From positions 3,326,001 through 3,390,000 of the forward strand of contig NZ_JACHMZ010000001.1 in the NCBI RefSeq assembly GCF_014205165.1: 64,000 nucleotides of DNA. Direction: 5' to 3'. Below, one piece after another: positions 25,786 to 34,272 of the stretch (its first letter is position 1; each line of letters starts with the position of its first letter). The DNA is from Micromonospora carbonacea (lineage in GTDB: Bacteria; Actinomycetota; Actinomycetes; Mycobacteriales; Micromonosporaceae). A program made the position numbers and the translations under genes. The notes under the pieces are model-generated. The model saw nothing but the letters and a program-made list of their open reading frames with translations. It was not told where the DNA came from and searched no databases.

Positions 25786-27041
25786 GGGCCGGTCCGCACG
25801 GTCGCCGGGGCCACGGGCGCAGCGGGCCCGGCGGCGGGGGCCGGCGCGGGGCGCGGGTGGCGGCGCTGGTGCGCCACGCCCACGGCGACGCCGGCCGCGA
25901 CCAGCACGACCGAGCCGACCGCGACGGCCGGGTAGCCGACCCGGTCGGCGGCGGCGAGCCCCACGGAGGCTGCGGCGAAGGAGCAGACCAGCCCGAACGA
26001 CGACAGCACCGTGAAGTCGGTGCCGCCGCTGCCCGGCCGGGAGTAGTCCATGTTGACGGTGTAGAGCACGACGTTCGCGGCCGTGTACGCGGCCATGAAG
26101 GCCGACAGCGCCAGCACCGTCGGCGCGAGCGGGGCGCGACCGGTCAGCAGCGGCAGCAGCGCCGCCGTGGACGCCGCCAGGGCCACCCCGGCGGCGACGA
26201 GCACCCCGGCGCGGCCGAGCCGGCCGACCAGGGCTCCGGCGGCCAGCCCCGCCACGACGGCCGGCACGCTGGTGACGACGCCGGTGACGACGCCGATCCG
26301 CTCCAGCGACCAGCCCGCGTCGACCAGGGCGGGCGACACGAGGGCGTACGCCGCGCCCGCTCCGGTGTAGACCAGCGGCACGACGCCGAAGGTCCACCAG
26401 CGGCACCCGGGCTGCCCGAACACCGACCACAGCGCCCGGTACGCCGGCCCGACGCCGGCGGGACGGGCGACGCGCGGGGGCTCCCGGAAGCGCCACACCA
26501 CCAGCAGCCCGACGGCGGTCAGCCCGGCCAGCAGCAGGATCGCCGGCACCCAGCCGTACCGGTCGTAGACGACCACGCAGGCGCCCCCGCCGAGCAGGTT
26601 GCCCACGTAGCTGGCGGACACCTGGACGCCGTTGCCGACGCCCCGGGCGCGCTCGGAGAGCACCCGGACGGCGACGGCGTCGACGGCGATGTCCTGGGTG
26701 GCCGACAGCAGCACGTACGCGGCGCAGATCGCCACGATCGGCCCGAGCTGCCCGGCGGGCCGGGGGTACGGCAGCAGGGCGAGCAGCGCGAGCACGAGGC
26801 CGCCCTGCAACGCCAGCAGCCAGGACCGGTAGTGGCCCAGGCGGCGGGAGCCGAACCGGTCGAGCAGCGGCGCCCAGAGGAACTTGATCGGCCAGATCAG
26901 GCCGACGAACTGCAACAGGGCGAGGGTGTCCAGCGAGGTGCCGCCGTCGCGCAGGATCGCGGTCAGGCCGACGGTGATGAACCCGATGCCGAGGTACTGG
27001 GTGACGTAGAGGGTGGTGAGGGTGCCCAGCGGTGACCTCAC
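25782..27041 (-). CDS. MFS transporter, AmpG/RhtX-like siderophore permease candidate
   Basis: A 419-residue protein with about twelve membrane segments. It begins TLYVTQYLGIGFITVGLTAI and has IWPIKFLWAPLLDRFGSRRLGHYRSW and LLSATQDIAVDAVAV, which are hallmarks of the AmpG/acetyl-CoA-transporter-like MFS group. RhtX/FptX siderophore importers belong to that group. Operon position directly after a siderophore-interacting protein supports ferric-siderophore import or recycling over muropeptide transport. The GTG start at 27041 overlaps the SIP stop by 4 bp. Confidence 0.75.
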   Translation of the reverse strand: MRSPLGTLTTLYVTQYLGIGFITVGLTAILRDGGTSLDTLALLQFVGLIWPIKFLWAPLLDRFGSRRLGHYRSWLLALQGGLVLALLALLPYPRPAGQLGPIVAICAAYVLLSATQDIAVDAVAVRVLSERARGVGNGVQVSASYVGNLLGGGACVVVYDRYGWVPAILLLAGLTAVGLLVVWRFREPPRVARPAGVGPAYRALWSVFGQPGCRWWTFGVVPLVYTGAGAAYALVSPALVDAGWSLERIGVVTGVVTSVPAVVAGLAAGALVGRLGRAGVLVAAGVALAASTAALLPLLTGRAPLAPTVLALSAFMAAYTAANVVLYTVNMDYSRPGSGGTDFTVLSSFGLVCSFAAASVGLAAADRVGYPAVAVGSVVLVAAGVAVGVAHQRRHPRPAPAPAAGPAAPVAPATVRTGP

Positions 27042-27748
27042 CGGGCGCTCCAGTAGCCCAGCGCGGTGAGCTGGTGCCGGCCGACGCCGAGGGTGCGGCG
27101 CAGGTGCCGGGTGATGTCCCGGGTGCTGGCGGCCTCGCAGGCCACCCAGTAGTGCGCGTCGTCGACGCCGGGCAGCGCCGAGCGGACGGTGTCGACGAGG
27201 TGCCGGCCCTCGTCGCGGCGCGGCACCCAGACGACCTCGTGGTGCTCGCGGGCCCGGGGCGGCAGCGCCTTCTCGTCGTCGTGGGCGTACTCGACCCAGA
27301 CCGTCGCCGGCACGTCGGGGGCGGCGTCGAGCAGGCTGTTCACGGCCGGCAGCGACGCGGCGTCGCCGACCAGGTAGAGGTGGCGCGGGGCGGGGTCGGG
27401 CAGGCGGAACCCGCTGCCCTGCACGGTGGCCTCGATGGTGTCGCCGACGCGGGCGGCGCTCGCCCAGCGGGCCGCGACCCCGTCGTGCAGGGCGAACTCC
27501 AGGCTGAACCGCCCGGCCGCCGGGTCCGGGTCCACGAGGGTGTAGGCGCGCTGGTGGGGCCGGCCGTCGTTGTCGAACCACAGCCGGATCCACATGGTGG
27601 GGTGGACGCCGCACTCGGCGAGCAGGCCGCCGTCGTCGACGTGGAGCCGCTGGTAGCGCCCGCCCACCGACTCCGTCCCCCGCACCGTGAGCCGGAAGGT
27701 CCGGCCGCCCATCGCGCGCAGCACCAGGGCTTCCCAGTTCCGTTTCAC
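27038..27748 (-). CDS. siderophore-interacting protein (SIP family), copy 2
   Basis: A 236-residue flavin reductase of the SIP family, shorter than copy 1. Visible motifs are RAYTLVDPDP (flavin RxYTxx), HLYLVGDAASLPAVN (nucleotide-binding) and VACEAASTRDITRHL with a final LGYWSAR. Start GTG at 27746-27748 with GGAGGGG upstream. First gene of a three-gene minus-strand operon (SIP, AmpG-like MFS, DHA2 MFS) with successive 4-bp overlaps. It is divergent from the penicillin-acylase gene, and the 46-bp gap holds two overlapping iron boxes. Confidence 0.85.
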   Translation of the reverse strand: MKRNWEALVLRAMGGRTFRLTVRGTESVGGRYQRLHVDDGGLLAECGVHPTMWIRLWFDNDGRPHQRAYTLVDPDPAAGRFSLEFALHDGVAARWASAARVGDTIEATVQGSGFRLPDPAPRHLYLVGDAASLPAVNSLLDAAPDVPATVWVEYAHDDEKALPPRAREHHEVVWVPRRDEGRHLVDTVRSALPGVDDAHYWVACEAASTRDITRHLRRTLGVGRHQLTALGYWSAR

Positions 27749-27760
27749 GCACCCCTCCAG

Positions 27761-27794
27761 TAAGGTCTGCCTAAGTTAGGGGAGGGTAACCTAA
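27761..27794. promoter_or_regulatory. two overlapping iron boxes between divergent iron operons
   Basis: TTAGGGGAGGGTAACCTAA at 27776-27794 matches 16 of 19 positions of the IdeR/DmdR consensus and ends directly at the penicillin-acylase ATG, covering its GGAGGG ribosome site. TAAGGTCTGCCTAAGTTAG at 27761-27779 is a weaker overlapping match (about 12 of 19) better placed for the minus-strand operon. Confidence 0.75.
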
Positions 27795-29930
27795 ATGACG
27801 CTGTTACGGGAGTCGACGCCACCGCCGGCGTCGCTCGCGCCGCCCGTCGGGCCGCCGGTCCGCGCCGCCGGCATCCACCGCGACACCTGGGGCGTGCCGC
27901 ACCTGTGGGCCGACACCGTGGACGACCTCGCCCGGCTCCAGGGCCGGGCCACCGCGCTCGACCGGGCCTGGCAGATCGAGGTGGAGCGGTGGCGCTGCGA
28001 GGGGCGGCTCGCCGAGCACGTCGGCCCCGCCGAGGTGGGCTGGGACCGCTTCGCCCGCCGGGCCCGCCTCGACGACACCGCCCGGCGCTGCTACGCCCGG
28101 CTCGACCCGGCCACCCGGCGCTGGGTCGCCGCGTACGCGCAGGGGATCAACGACGGGCTCGCCGAGGGCGCCGCCGCGGCCCCGGAGTTCGCGGCGGCCG
28201 GCTGCGCCCCCGGCCGGTGGCGGCCGTGGTCGCCGCTCGGCGTCTTCCTGGTGCAGCACGTGCTCTTCTCGACGTTCCCCAACAAACTGTGGCGGGCCCA
28301 CGTCGCCGCCACGCTCGGGCCGGCGGCCACCGCCCTGTTCGACGTCGAGGCCCCCGGCGGCTCGGGCAGCAACGCCTGGGTGACGCCGGCCGACCCGGCC
28401 ACCGGCCGCGGCCCGGTCGTCGCCGGCGACCCGCACCGGATCCTCGAACTGCCCGGCGTCTACCAGCAGGTCCGCCTGGCCTGCCCCGAGTTCGACGTGC
28501 TCGGCTTCGCGTTCCCGGGGGTGCCGGGCCTGCCCCACTTCGGCCACGCCGGCGACGTGGCCTGGGCGGTCACCAACGCGATGGCCGACTACCAGGATGT
28601 CTACCGCGAGCGGCTGCGCCGCGACGGCGACGTGGTCCTGGTCCGCGAGGCCGACGGCTGGGCGCCGGCCCGCCGCCGGGTCGAACACGTCGTGGTACGC
28701 GACGGCGAGCCCGTCCCCGTCGAGGTGATCGAGACGGCCCGGGGGCCGGTGGTCGACCACGACCGGGACACCGGCGAGGCGCTGAGCCTGCGCGCGCCCA
28801 GCCGGGTCGAGCAGCGCTGCGGCTTCGACGCGCTGCTGCCACTGCTGCGGTCGCGGACCGTCGACGACGTCGCCACCGCGCTCAAGGACTGGGTCGAGCC
28901 GGTCAACAGCGTGCTCGTCGCCGACCGGTCGGGCGCGGTCACCCAGCTCGTCGCCGGCCTGGTGCCGGTGCGCGACGACCGGTGCCGCCGCGAGCCGGTG
29001 CCCGCCTGGGAGCCCCGCTACCGCTGGAGCGGCCGGTACGCGGCGCTGCCCCGCACGACGGTCACCGGGTCCACGGCCTGCGCCAACGACCGCCGGCCCG
29101 ACGTGGCGGCGCTGGGCCGCGACTTCGCCCCGCCGCACCGGGCCCGCCGCATCCGCGCCCTGCTCGCCGAGGGCGCCGCGCCGGCGGCCGTGCACATGGA
29201 CACCCGGCTCGACGTGGGCGTGCTGCGCGGCGTCCTCGGCCGGCTCGACCCCGACGCCCGCACCGGCCCGGCCCGCGACCTGTGGAAGCGGCTGGCCGCC
29301 TGGGACGGGCGGATGGCCGCCGACAGCGGCGACGCCGCCGCCTACGCCGCCTGGCGGGCGGCCCTCGCCCGGGGGCTGCACGAGCACCCGGCGCTGCGCC
29401 CGCTGCGCGCCCCGGGCGCGTACGACGAGCTGTTCCGGCCGTGGACGAACCCCCTCGGGCGGATCGGCCACGCCCTCGACGCCGTGGTGGCGGGGCTGCC
29501 CGGCCTCGGCGTCGACGTCGGGCCCGTGGCCGCCGCCGCCCTGGAGGAGGTCGCGCACGGCGACCCGCCCGGCACCTGGGGTCAGCGGCACGCCCTGCAC
29601 CCCGTCCACCTGCCGGTCTGCCCCGAGGTCGACGCGGCGGTGGCGGCGATGCGCGACCGCGTCGCGCTGGCCGGCGACAGCGACTGCGTGCTCGCCACCA
29701 GCAGCGTCCCCGGCCTGTCGGACGCCTGCTGGCGCGGCCCGGTCGCCCGCTACGTGTGGGATCTGACCGACCGGGCGGCGAGCCGGTGGGTGGTGCCCTT
29801 CGGCGCGTCGGGTCGCCCCGACGACCCGCACTTCGCCGACCAGTTGCCGCTGTGGGCCACCGGCGACCTCGTCCCGGTGGAGACCGACTGGCGGCTGCTG
29901 ACCCGTGAATCCGAGAAGAGGGACACGTGA
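27795..29930 (+). CDS. penicillin-acylase family Ntn hydrolase
   Basis: A 711-residue member of the penicillin amidase family. These proteins self-cleave to expose a serine nucleophile: here APGGSGSNAWV, with S192 as the likely mature beta-chain N-terminus. Conserved features further on include VVAGDPHRILELPGVYQQV and HFGHAGDVAWAVTNAMAD. No signal peptide is visible (N-terminus MTLLRESTPPPASLAPP), unlike classical periplasmic or secreted acylases, so it is probably cytosolic. In Salinispora/Micromonospora-type desferrioxamine loci a penicillin amidase accompanies the siderophore genes (from memory), so amide cleavage or acyl exchange on a hydroxamate siderophore is the favoured inference. It is coupled to the next GNAT by a 4-bp overlap. 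Confidence 0.85.
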   Translation: MTLLRESTPPPASLAPPVGPPVRAAGIHRDTWGVPHLWADTVDDLARLQGRATALDRAWQIEVERWRCEGRLAEHVGPAEVGWDRFARRARLDDTARRCYARLDPATRRWVAAYAQGINDGLAEGAAAAPEFAAAGCAPGRWRPWSPLGVFLVQHVLFSTFPNKLWRAHVAATLGPAATALFDVEAPGGSGSNAWVTPADPATGRGPVVAGDPHRILELPGVYQQVRLACPEFDVLGFAFPGVPGLPHFGHAGDVAWAVTNAMADYQDVYRERLRRDGDVVLVREADGWAPARRRVEHVVVRDGEPVPVEVIETARGPVVDHDRDTGEALSLRAPSRVEQRCGFDALLPLLRSRTVDDVATALKDWVEPVNSVLVADRSGAVTQLVAGLVPVRDDRCRREPVPAWEPRYRWSGRYAALPRTTVTGSTACANDRRPDVAALGRDFAPPHRARRIRALLAEGAAPAAVHMDTRLDVGVLRGVLGRLDPDARTGPARDLWKRLAAWDGRMAADSGDAAAYAAWRAALARGLHEHPALRPLRAPGAYDELFRPWTNPLGRIGHALDAVVAGLPGLGVDVGPVAAAALEEVAHGDPPGTWGQRHALHPVHLPVCPEVDAAVAAMRDRVALAGDSDCVLATSSVPGLSDACWRGPVARYVWDLTDRAASRWVVPFGASGRPDDPHFADQLPLWATGDLVPVETDWRLLTRESEKRDT

Positions 29931-30493
29931 CGTACCAGGAGACCCTGCCCGGCCTCGGCGAGCTGTCCCTCGTCGAGGTCGACCCGCAGGCCCACGCCGA
30001 GCTGCTGCACGGCTGGGTCACCCAGCCCCGGGCCGTGTACTGGGGCATGGGCGGCTACACCGTCGAGGAGGTCCGCGAGGTCTACGCCTTCGTCGACGGG
30101 CTGGCGACGCACCACGCGTACCTGATCCTGCTCGACGGCGCGCCGGTCGGCCTGTTCCAGACCTACCGGCCGGAGGCCGACCCGGTCGGCGAGCGGTACG
30201 CGGTGCTGCCCGGCGACATCGGCATGCACCTGCTGCTGTCCCCCGGCCGACGCCCGCCGCGCGACTTCACCGGCGCGGTGGGGCCGGCGCTGGTGCGGTT
30301 CCTGTTCCGGGACCCGACCCGGCAGCGGGTCGTGGTCGAGCCGGACGTGCGCAACGAGCTGGCGCTGCGCCGGCTGGCGCGCTCCGGGTTCACCCTCGAC
30401 GACGAGATCGACATGCCGGACAAGCGGGCGCGGCTGGCGTTCCTGACCCGGGACCGCTTCGAGACCCTCTTCCCCGCCCCGCTGCCCGGCTGA
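29927..30493 (+). CDS. GNAT acyltransferase of the siderophore type, copy 2
   Basis: A 188-residue GNAT paralogous to copy 1 at 20974-21552. It contains LLHGWVTQPRAVYWGMGGYT, GLATHHAYLILLDGAP, VGLFQTYRPEADPVGERY, and VVVEPDVRNELALRRLARSGF with a terminal DKRARLAFL. Expected to transfer an acyl group from CoA to an amine or hydroxylamine of a siderophore precursor. GTG at 29927 is embedded in the acylase stop (GTGA), preceded by GAAGAGGG. The pairing of amidase and acyltransferase in one iron-regulated operon suggests sequential removal and replacement of an acyl group. Confidence 0.8.
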   Translation: MTYQETLPGLGELSLVEVDPQAHAELLHGWVTQPRAVYWGMGGYTVEEVREVYAFVDGLATHHAYLILLDGAPVGLFQTYRPEADPVGERYAVLPGDIGMHLLLSPGRRPPRDFTGAVGPALVRFLFRDPTRQRVVVEPDVRNELALRRLARSGFTLDDEIDMPDKRARLAFLTRDRFETLFPAPLPG

Positions 30494-30572
30494 CCGACGC
30501 CGGGGGCCGCCGGGGCGGCCGGGGCCGGGCGCGACGATGTCGTGTTCGACTCAGCTGCCTACTAGGGGGGCG

Positions 30573-31817
30573 TCACCTCGCCGGGCGGTGCGACCGGGCG
30601 GCCCCGGGACGGCCGGCGGCCGCCTCGCCCAGCGGGTCGCCGGCGAGCCAGGTGCGCAGCGCCCACCACCAGCGCACCGTCTGCGGCACCGGCCACCGGC
30701 CGCCCGGCTCGGCGAGGGTCGGCGGCATCCCGGTCAGCTCCTGCAACCGGCGCAGCCGGTAGCGCACGGTGTTCGGGTGCAGGTGCAGGGCCTCGGCCGT
30801 GCGGTCCAGCCGCTGGCCGTGGTCGAGGTAGGTCAGCGCGGTCGAGGCGAGCTGCCGGTGGAACTCGTCGGCCGCGTCGAGGGCCGCCAGCAGCTCCCCG
30901 CTGACCAGGTCGGCCAGGGCCGGCTGGGCGGCCAGCGCGGTCTCCCCGGCGAGGTCGACCACCCGGTGCAGGCCACGCAGCCCGGCCCGGGACGCGGCGC
31001 GCAGGGCGGCCACGCAGAGCCGGTGCAGGGCCGGGGCCTGCGCCAGGGGCCGCGCCGGGGCGGCCACCACGAGCCCGGCCGCGTCGGCGAGGTCGGCGGG
31101 CGGCAGTCGTACGCACAGGCCGGCGAGCCGGTCGTCGACGGCGCCGAAGAGCGCGCCGCCGCCGCAGAGCTGCCGCTCCACCGCCGCGATCCGGGCCGGG
31201 TCGGTCAGCTCGGTGACGACGCAGTGGTAGCGGCCGTCGGGGCGCAGCCCGAAGGCGGCCAGGTCGTCGGGGCGCGGCCCGAGGGCGTCCCCGGGGCGCG
31301 CGTCGCCCGCCTCGTCGAGCAGCAGCCGCCGCAGCAGCCGGTTGCGGGCGTCGCGGCGGGAGCGGGCCAGCTCCAGCTCCGCCGTGTGGTGGCCGTCGAC
31401 CAGGGCGCGTTCCAGCGCGCTGGCGTACCGGCCGAGCTCCAGCAGGGCGTCCAGCAGCGCGGTGTCGGGTATCCCGGCGGCCCGTCCCCGGTCCAGTGCG
31501 ATCTCGACCACGCGCTGCCGGCCGGCCTGCACCCCGCGCAGCAGGCCGGCGACCGAGACGCCCTGCGCCGCCCGGTCGGCGCCGAGGCGGCGGGCCTCGG
31601 CGAAGTCCCGCTCGCTGGGCTCCGTCAGCCGCTCGAACGACGCCAGCCCGGCGGCCAGCAGCGCCGCCACGTGCCGGCGGTTCTCGGCCGTCGGCAGCCG
31701 GGCCACCTCGGGCGAGTGCACCCGGGCCGCCTCGACCATCTCGTCCACCACCCGCCGGTCGGTCGCCAGGTCGCGCAGCAGCGCGCCGAGGGCCCCGGCC
31801 CGCTCCGGCATCGTCAT
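30573..31817 (-). CDS. PucR/CdaR-family transcriptional regulator
   Basis: A 414-residue regulator. The C-terminal helix-turn-helix is unmistakable: LTYLDHGQRLDRTAEALHLH followed by PNTVRYRLRRLQELTG, the PucR-type DNA-binding domain. The N-terminal half (about 20-165) is helical and resembles the RsbR-like N-domains found in this family. The middle (about 180-290) is a GGDEF-like/CdaR domain without recognisable catalytic residues. ATG at 31817 has GGAGG upstream; a longer GTG start exists at 31844. It is divergent from the beta-propeller gene, sharing a 179-bp control region, and may regulate it. Confidence 0.82.
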   Translation of the reverse strand: MTMPERAGALGALLRDLATDRRVVDEMVEAARVHSPEVARLPTAENRRHVAALLAAGLASFERLTEPSERDFAEARRLGADRAAQGVSVAGLLRGVQAGRQRVVEIALDRGRAAGIPDTALLDALLELGRYASALERALVDGHHTAELELARSRRDARNRLLRRLLLDEAGDARPGDALGPRPDDLAAFGLRPDGRYHCVVTELTDPARIAAVERQLCGGGALFGAVDDRLAGLCVRLPPADLADAAGLVVAAPARPLAQAPALHRLCVAALRAASRAGLRGLHRVVDLAGETALAAQPALADLVSGELLAALDAADEFHRQLASTALTYLDHGQRLDRTAEALHLHPNTVRYRLRRLQELTGMPPTLAEPGGRWPVPQTVRWWWALRTWLAGDPLGEAAAGRPGAARSHRPAR

Positions 31818-31996
31818 CGGCCCGCTTCCCTCCGCCCGGGCCACTGTGGCCCGTCCACAACGACCTGGCCGGGTTTTGGCCCCCGTGCCCTACCGGGAGT
31901 CCGGCTTCGGTTGGTTTCCTTCTGTTACCGCAAAGTAACACCGCACCAGCGCACGCGGAACGCCACCATCGGTCGCCCCACCGGCAGGAGCAGCCC

Positions 31997-33289
31997 ATGC
32001 CCGCAGCAGCACCGTCGTCCCCGCCCGTCCGCCGTCCCCGCGCCCGGCGGTACGGGGCCGTCGCCGCCGCCCTCGCCGTCGTGGCCGTCGCCGCGCCGGC
32101 CCCGGCCGTCGCCGCCCCCGCCGCCCCGGTGGGCGCCGCCGCCCTGGAGGAGGTGATGTTCGTCGGCAACAACTGGGAGGGCACCGTCGACGTCATCCGC
32201 TCCCGGGGCGACTACGCCCGCCTCGGCCGGGTCAACGTCGTGCCCGACAAGCAGCAGCGGCTCTGGGAGATCTACCTCAACCCGATCAAGCTCGCCTTCT
32301 ACCTGGGCATCCAGCAGGGCCCCGGCGAGGGGCACGACCAGCTCGTCGACGACATGTACACCACGCCGGACGGCACCGCGCTGGTGGCGTCCCGGCCCAG
32401 CTTCGCCGACGTCGTCTCGATCGACCTGCGCACGGGCGCGGTGCGCTGGCGGTTCCCCGTCTCCGGGTTCCGCTCCGACCACATGGCCGTCTCCCCGGAC
32501 GGCACCCGCGTCGCGGTGTCGGCGTCCACCTCGGACACCGTGCACGTGCTCGACATCGACACCGGCAAGCAGCTCGGCTCGTTCGGCACCGGCGACACCC
32601 CGCACGAGAACATCTTCACCGGCGGCGGCCGGTACATCTGGAACATGTCCATCGGGGACGTCAACAGCTCCTTCGACGCCCCGTCGCAGGACTGGACCAA
32701 GGGTGACCGGAAGATCACCATCGCCGACGCGGGCACCTTCGCGAAGGTGAAGGAGATCGACATGCGGCCCCGCCTCGACGCGTACGGCCGCAGCGACCTC
32801 TCCGACGCCGTCCGGCCGGCGGTCTTCACCCCGGACGAGAGCAGGCTCTACTTCCAGGTGTCGTTCTTCAACGGCTTCGTCGAGTACGACGTGGCCGGCG
32901 ACCGGGTCACCCGGGTCGCCACGCTGCCGAAGAACCCGAACACCACCGAGGACCGCACGAAGTGGGTCAACGACTCGCGGCACCACGGCATGTCGATCAG
33001 CCCGGACGGGGCGAAGCTCTGCGTCGCCGGGACGATGGACGACTACACCACGATCGTCGACCGTTCCACCCTCACGCCGGGTCCGCTGGTCACCGCCAGC
33101 AAGCCGTACTGGGCGACGGTGAGCGGCGACGGCCGCGACTGCGTCATCTCGGAGTCGGGCGCCGACCAGGTCACCGCGATCAGCTTCGCCACGGGCCAGA
33201 AGGTGGTCAGCGTGCCGGTCGGCGACCACCCGCAGCGGGTGCGGATCGGGCACCTCCCCGCCGGCTGGACCCCGCCGGCTGCCCGGTAG
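31997..33289 (+). CDS. secreted YncE/YVTN-type beta-propeller protein
   Basis: A 430-residue exported protein. ATG at 31997 follows AGGAG. The signal peptide is about 1-41 (ends AVAAPA). The mature part has repeated strand motifs such as DMYTTPDGTALVASRPSFAD, HMAVSPDGTRVAVSASTSDT, VFTPDESRLYFQV and GMSISPDGAKLCVAGTMDD, which are blades of a six- or seven-bladed propeller of the YncE/40-residue YVTN group. No enzyme active site was recognised; such proteins usually bind ligands or proteins outside the cell. It is followed by a strong bidirectional terminator. Confidence 0.75.
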   Translation: MPAAAPSSPPVRRPRARRYGAVAAALAVVAVAAPAPAVAAPAAPVGAAALEEVMFVGNNWEGTVDVIRSRGDYARLGRVNVVPDKQQRLWEIYLNPIKLAFYLGIQQGPGEGHDQLVDDMYTTPDGTALVASRPSFADVVSIDLRTGAVRWRFPVSGFRSDHMAVSPDGTRVAVSASTSDTVHVLDIDTGKQLGSFGTGDTPHENIFTGGGRYIWNMSIGDVNSSFDAPSQDWTKGDRKITIADAGTFAKVKEIDMRPRLDAYGRSDLSDAVRPAVFTPDESRLYFQVSFFNGFVEYDVAGDRVTRVATLPKNPNTTEDRTKWVNDSRHHGMSISPDGAKLCVAGTMDDYTTIVDRSTLTPGPLVTASKPYWATVSGDGRDCVISESGADQVTAISFATGQKVVSVPVGDHPQRVRIGHLPAGWTPPAAR

Positions 33290-33299
33290 TCCCCCGCGC

Positions 33300-33337
33300 G
33301 GGCGCGGCCCGGCCGGATCACCGGCCGGGCCGCGCCC
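33300..33337. terminator. strong bidirectional terminator
   Basis: A perfect 17-bp inverted repeat (33300-33316 with 33321-33337) around an ATCA loop, between the convergent beta-propeller and trypsin genes. Confidence 0.85.
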
Positions 33338-33351
33338 GTCTGTCGGGGTGG

Positions 33352-34233
<882 letters not shown>

Positions 34234-34272
34234 TCATCCTCACCTGGTCATACGACGGTGCTATCGCCGCGC

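Noticed and set aside
25782..27041. Muropeptide permease AmpG assignment
   Set aside because: The fold group fits, but the iron-box operon and SIP neighbour favour siderophore transport; actinomycetes lack the classical AmpG recycling context.
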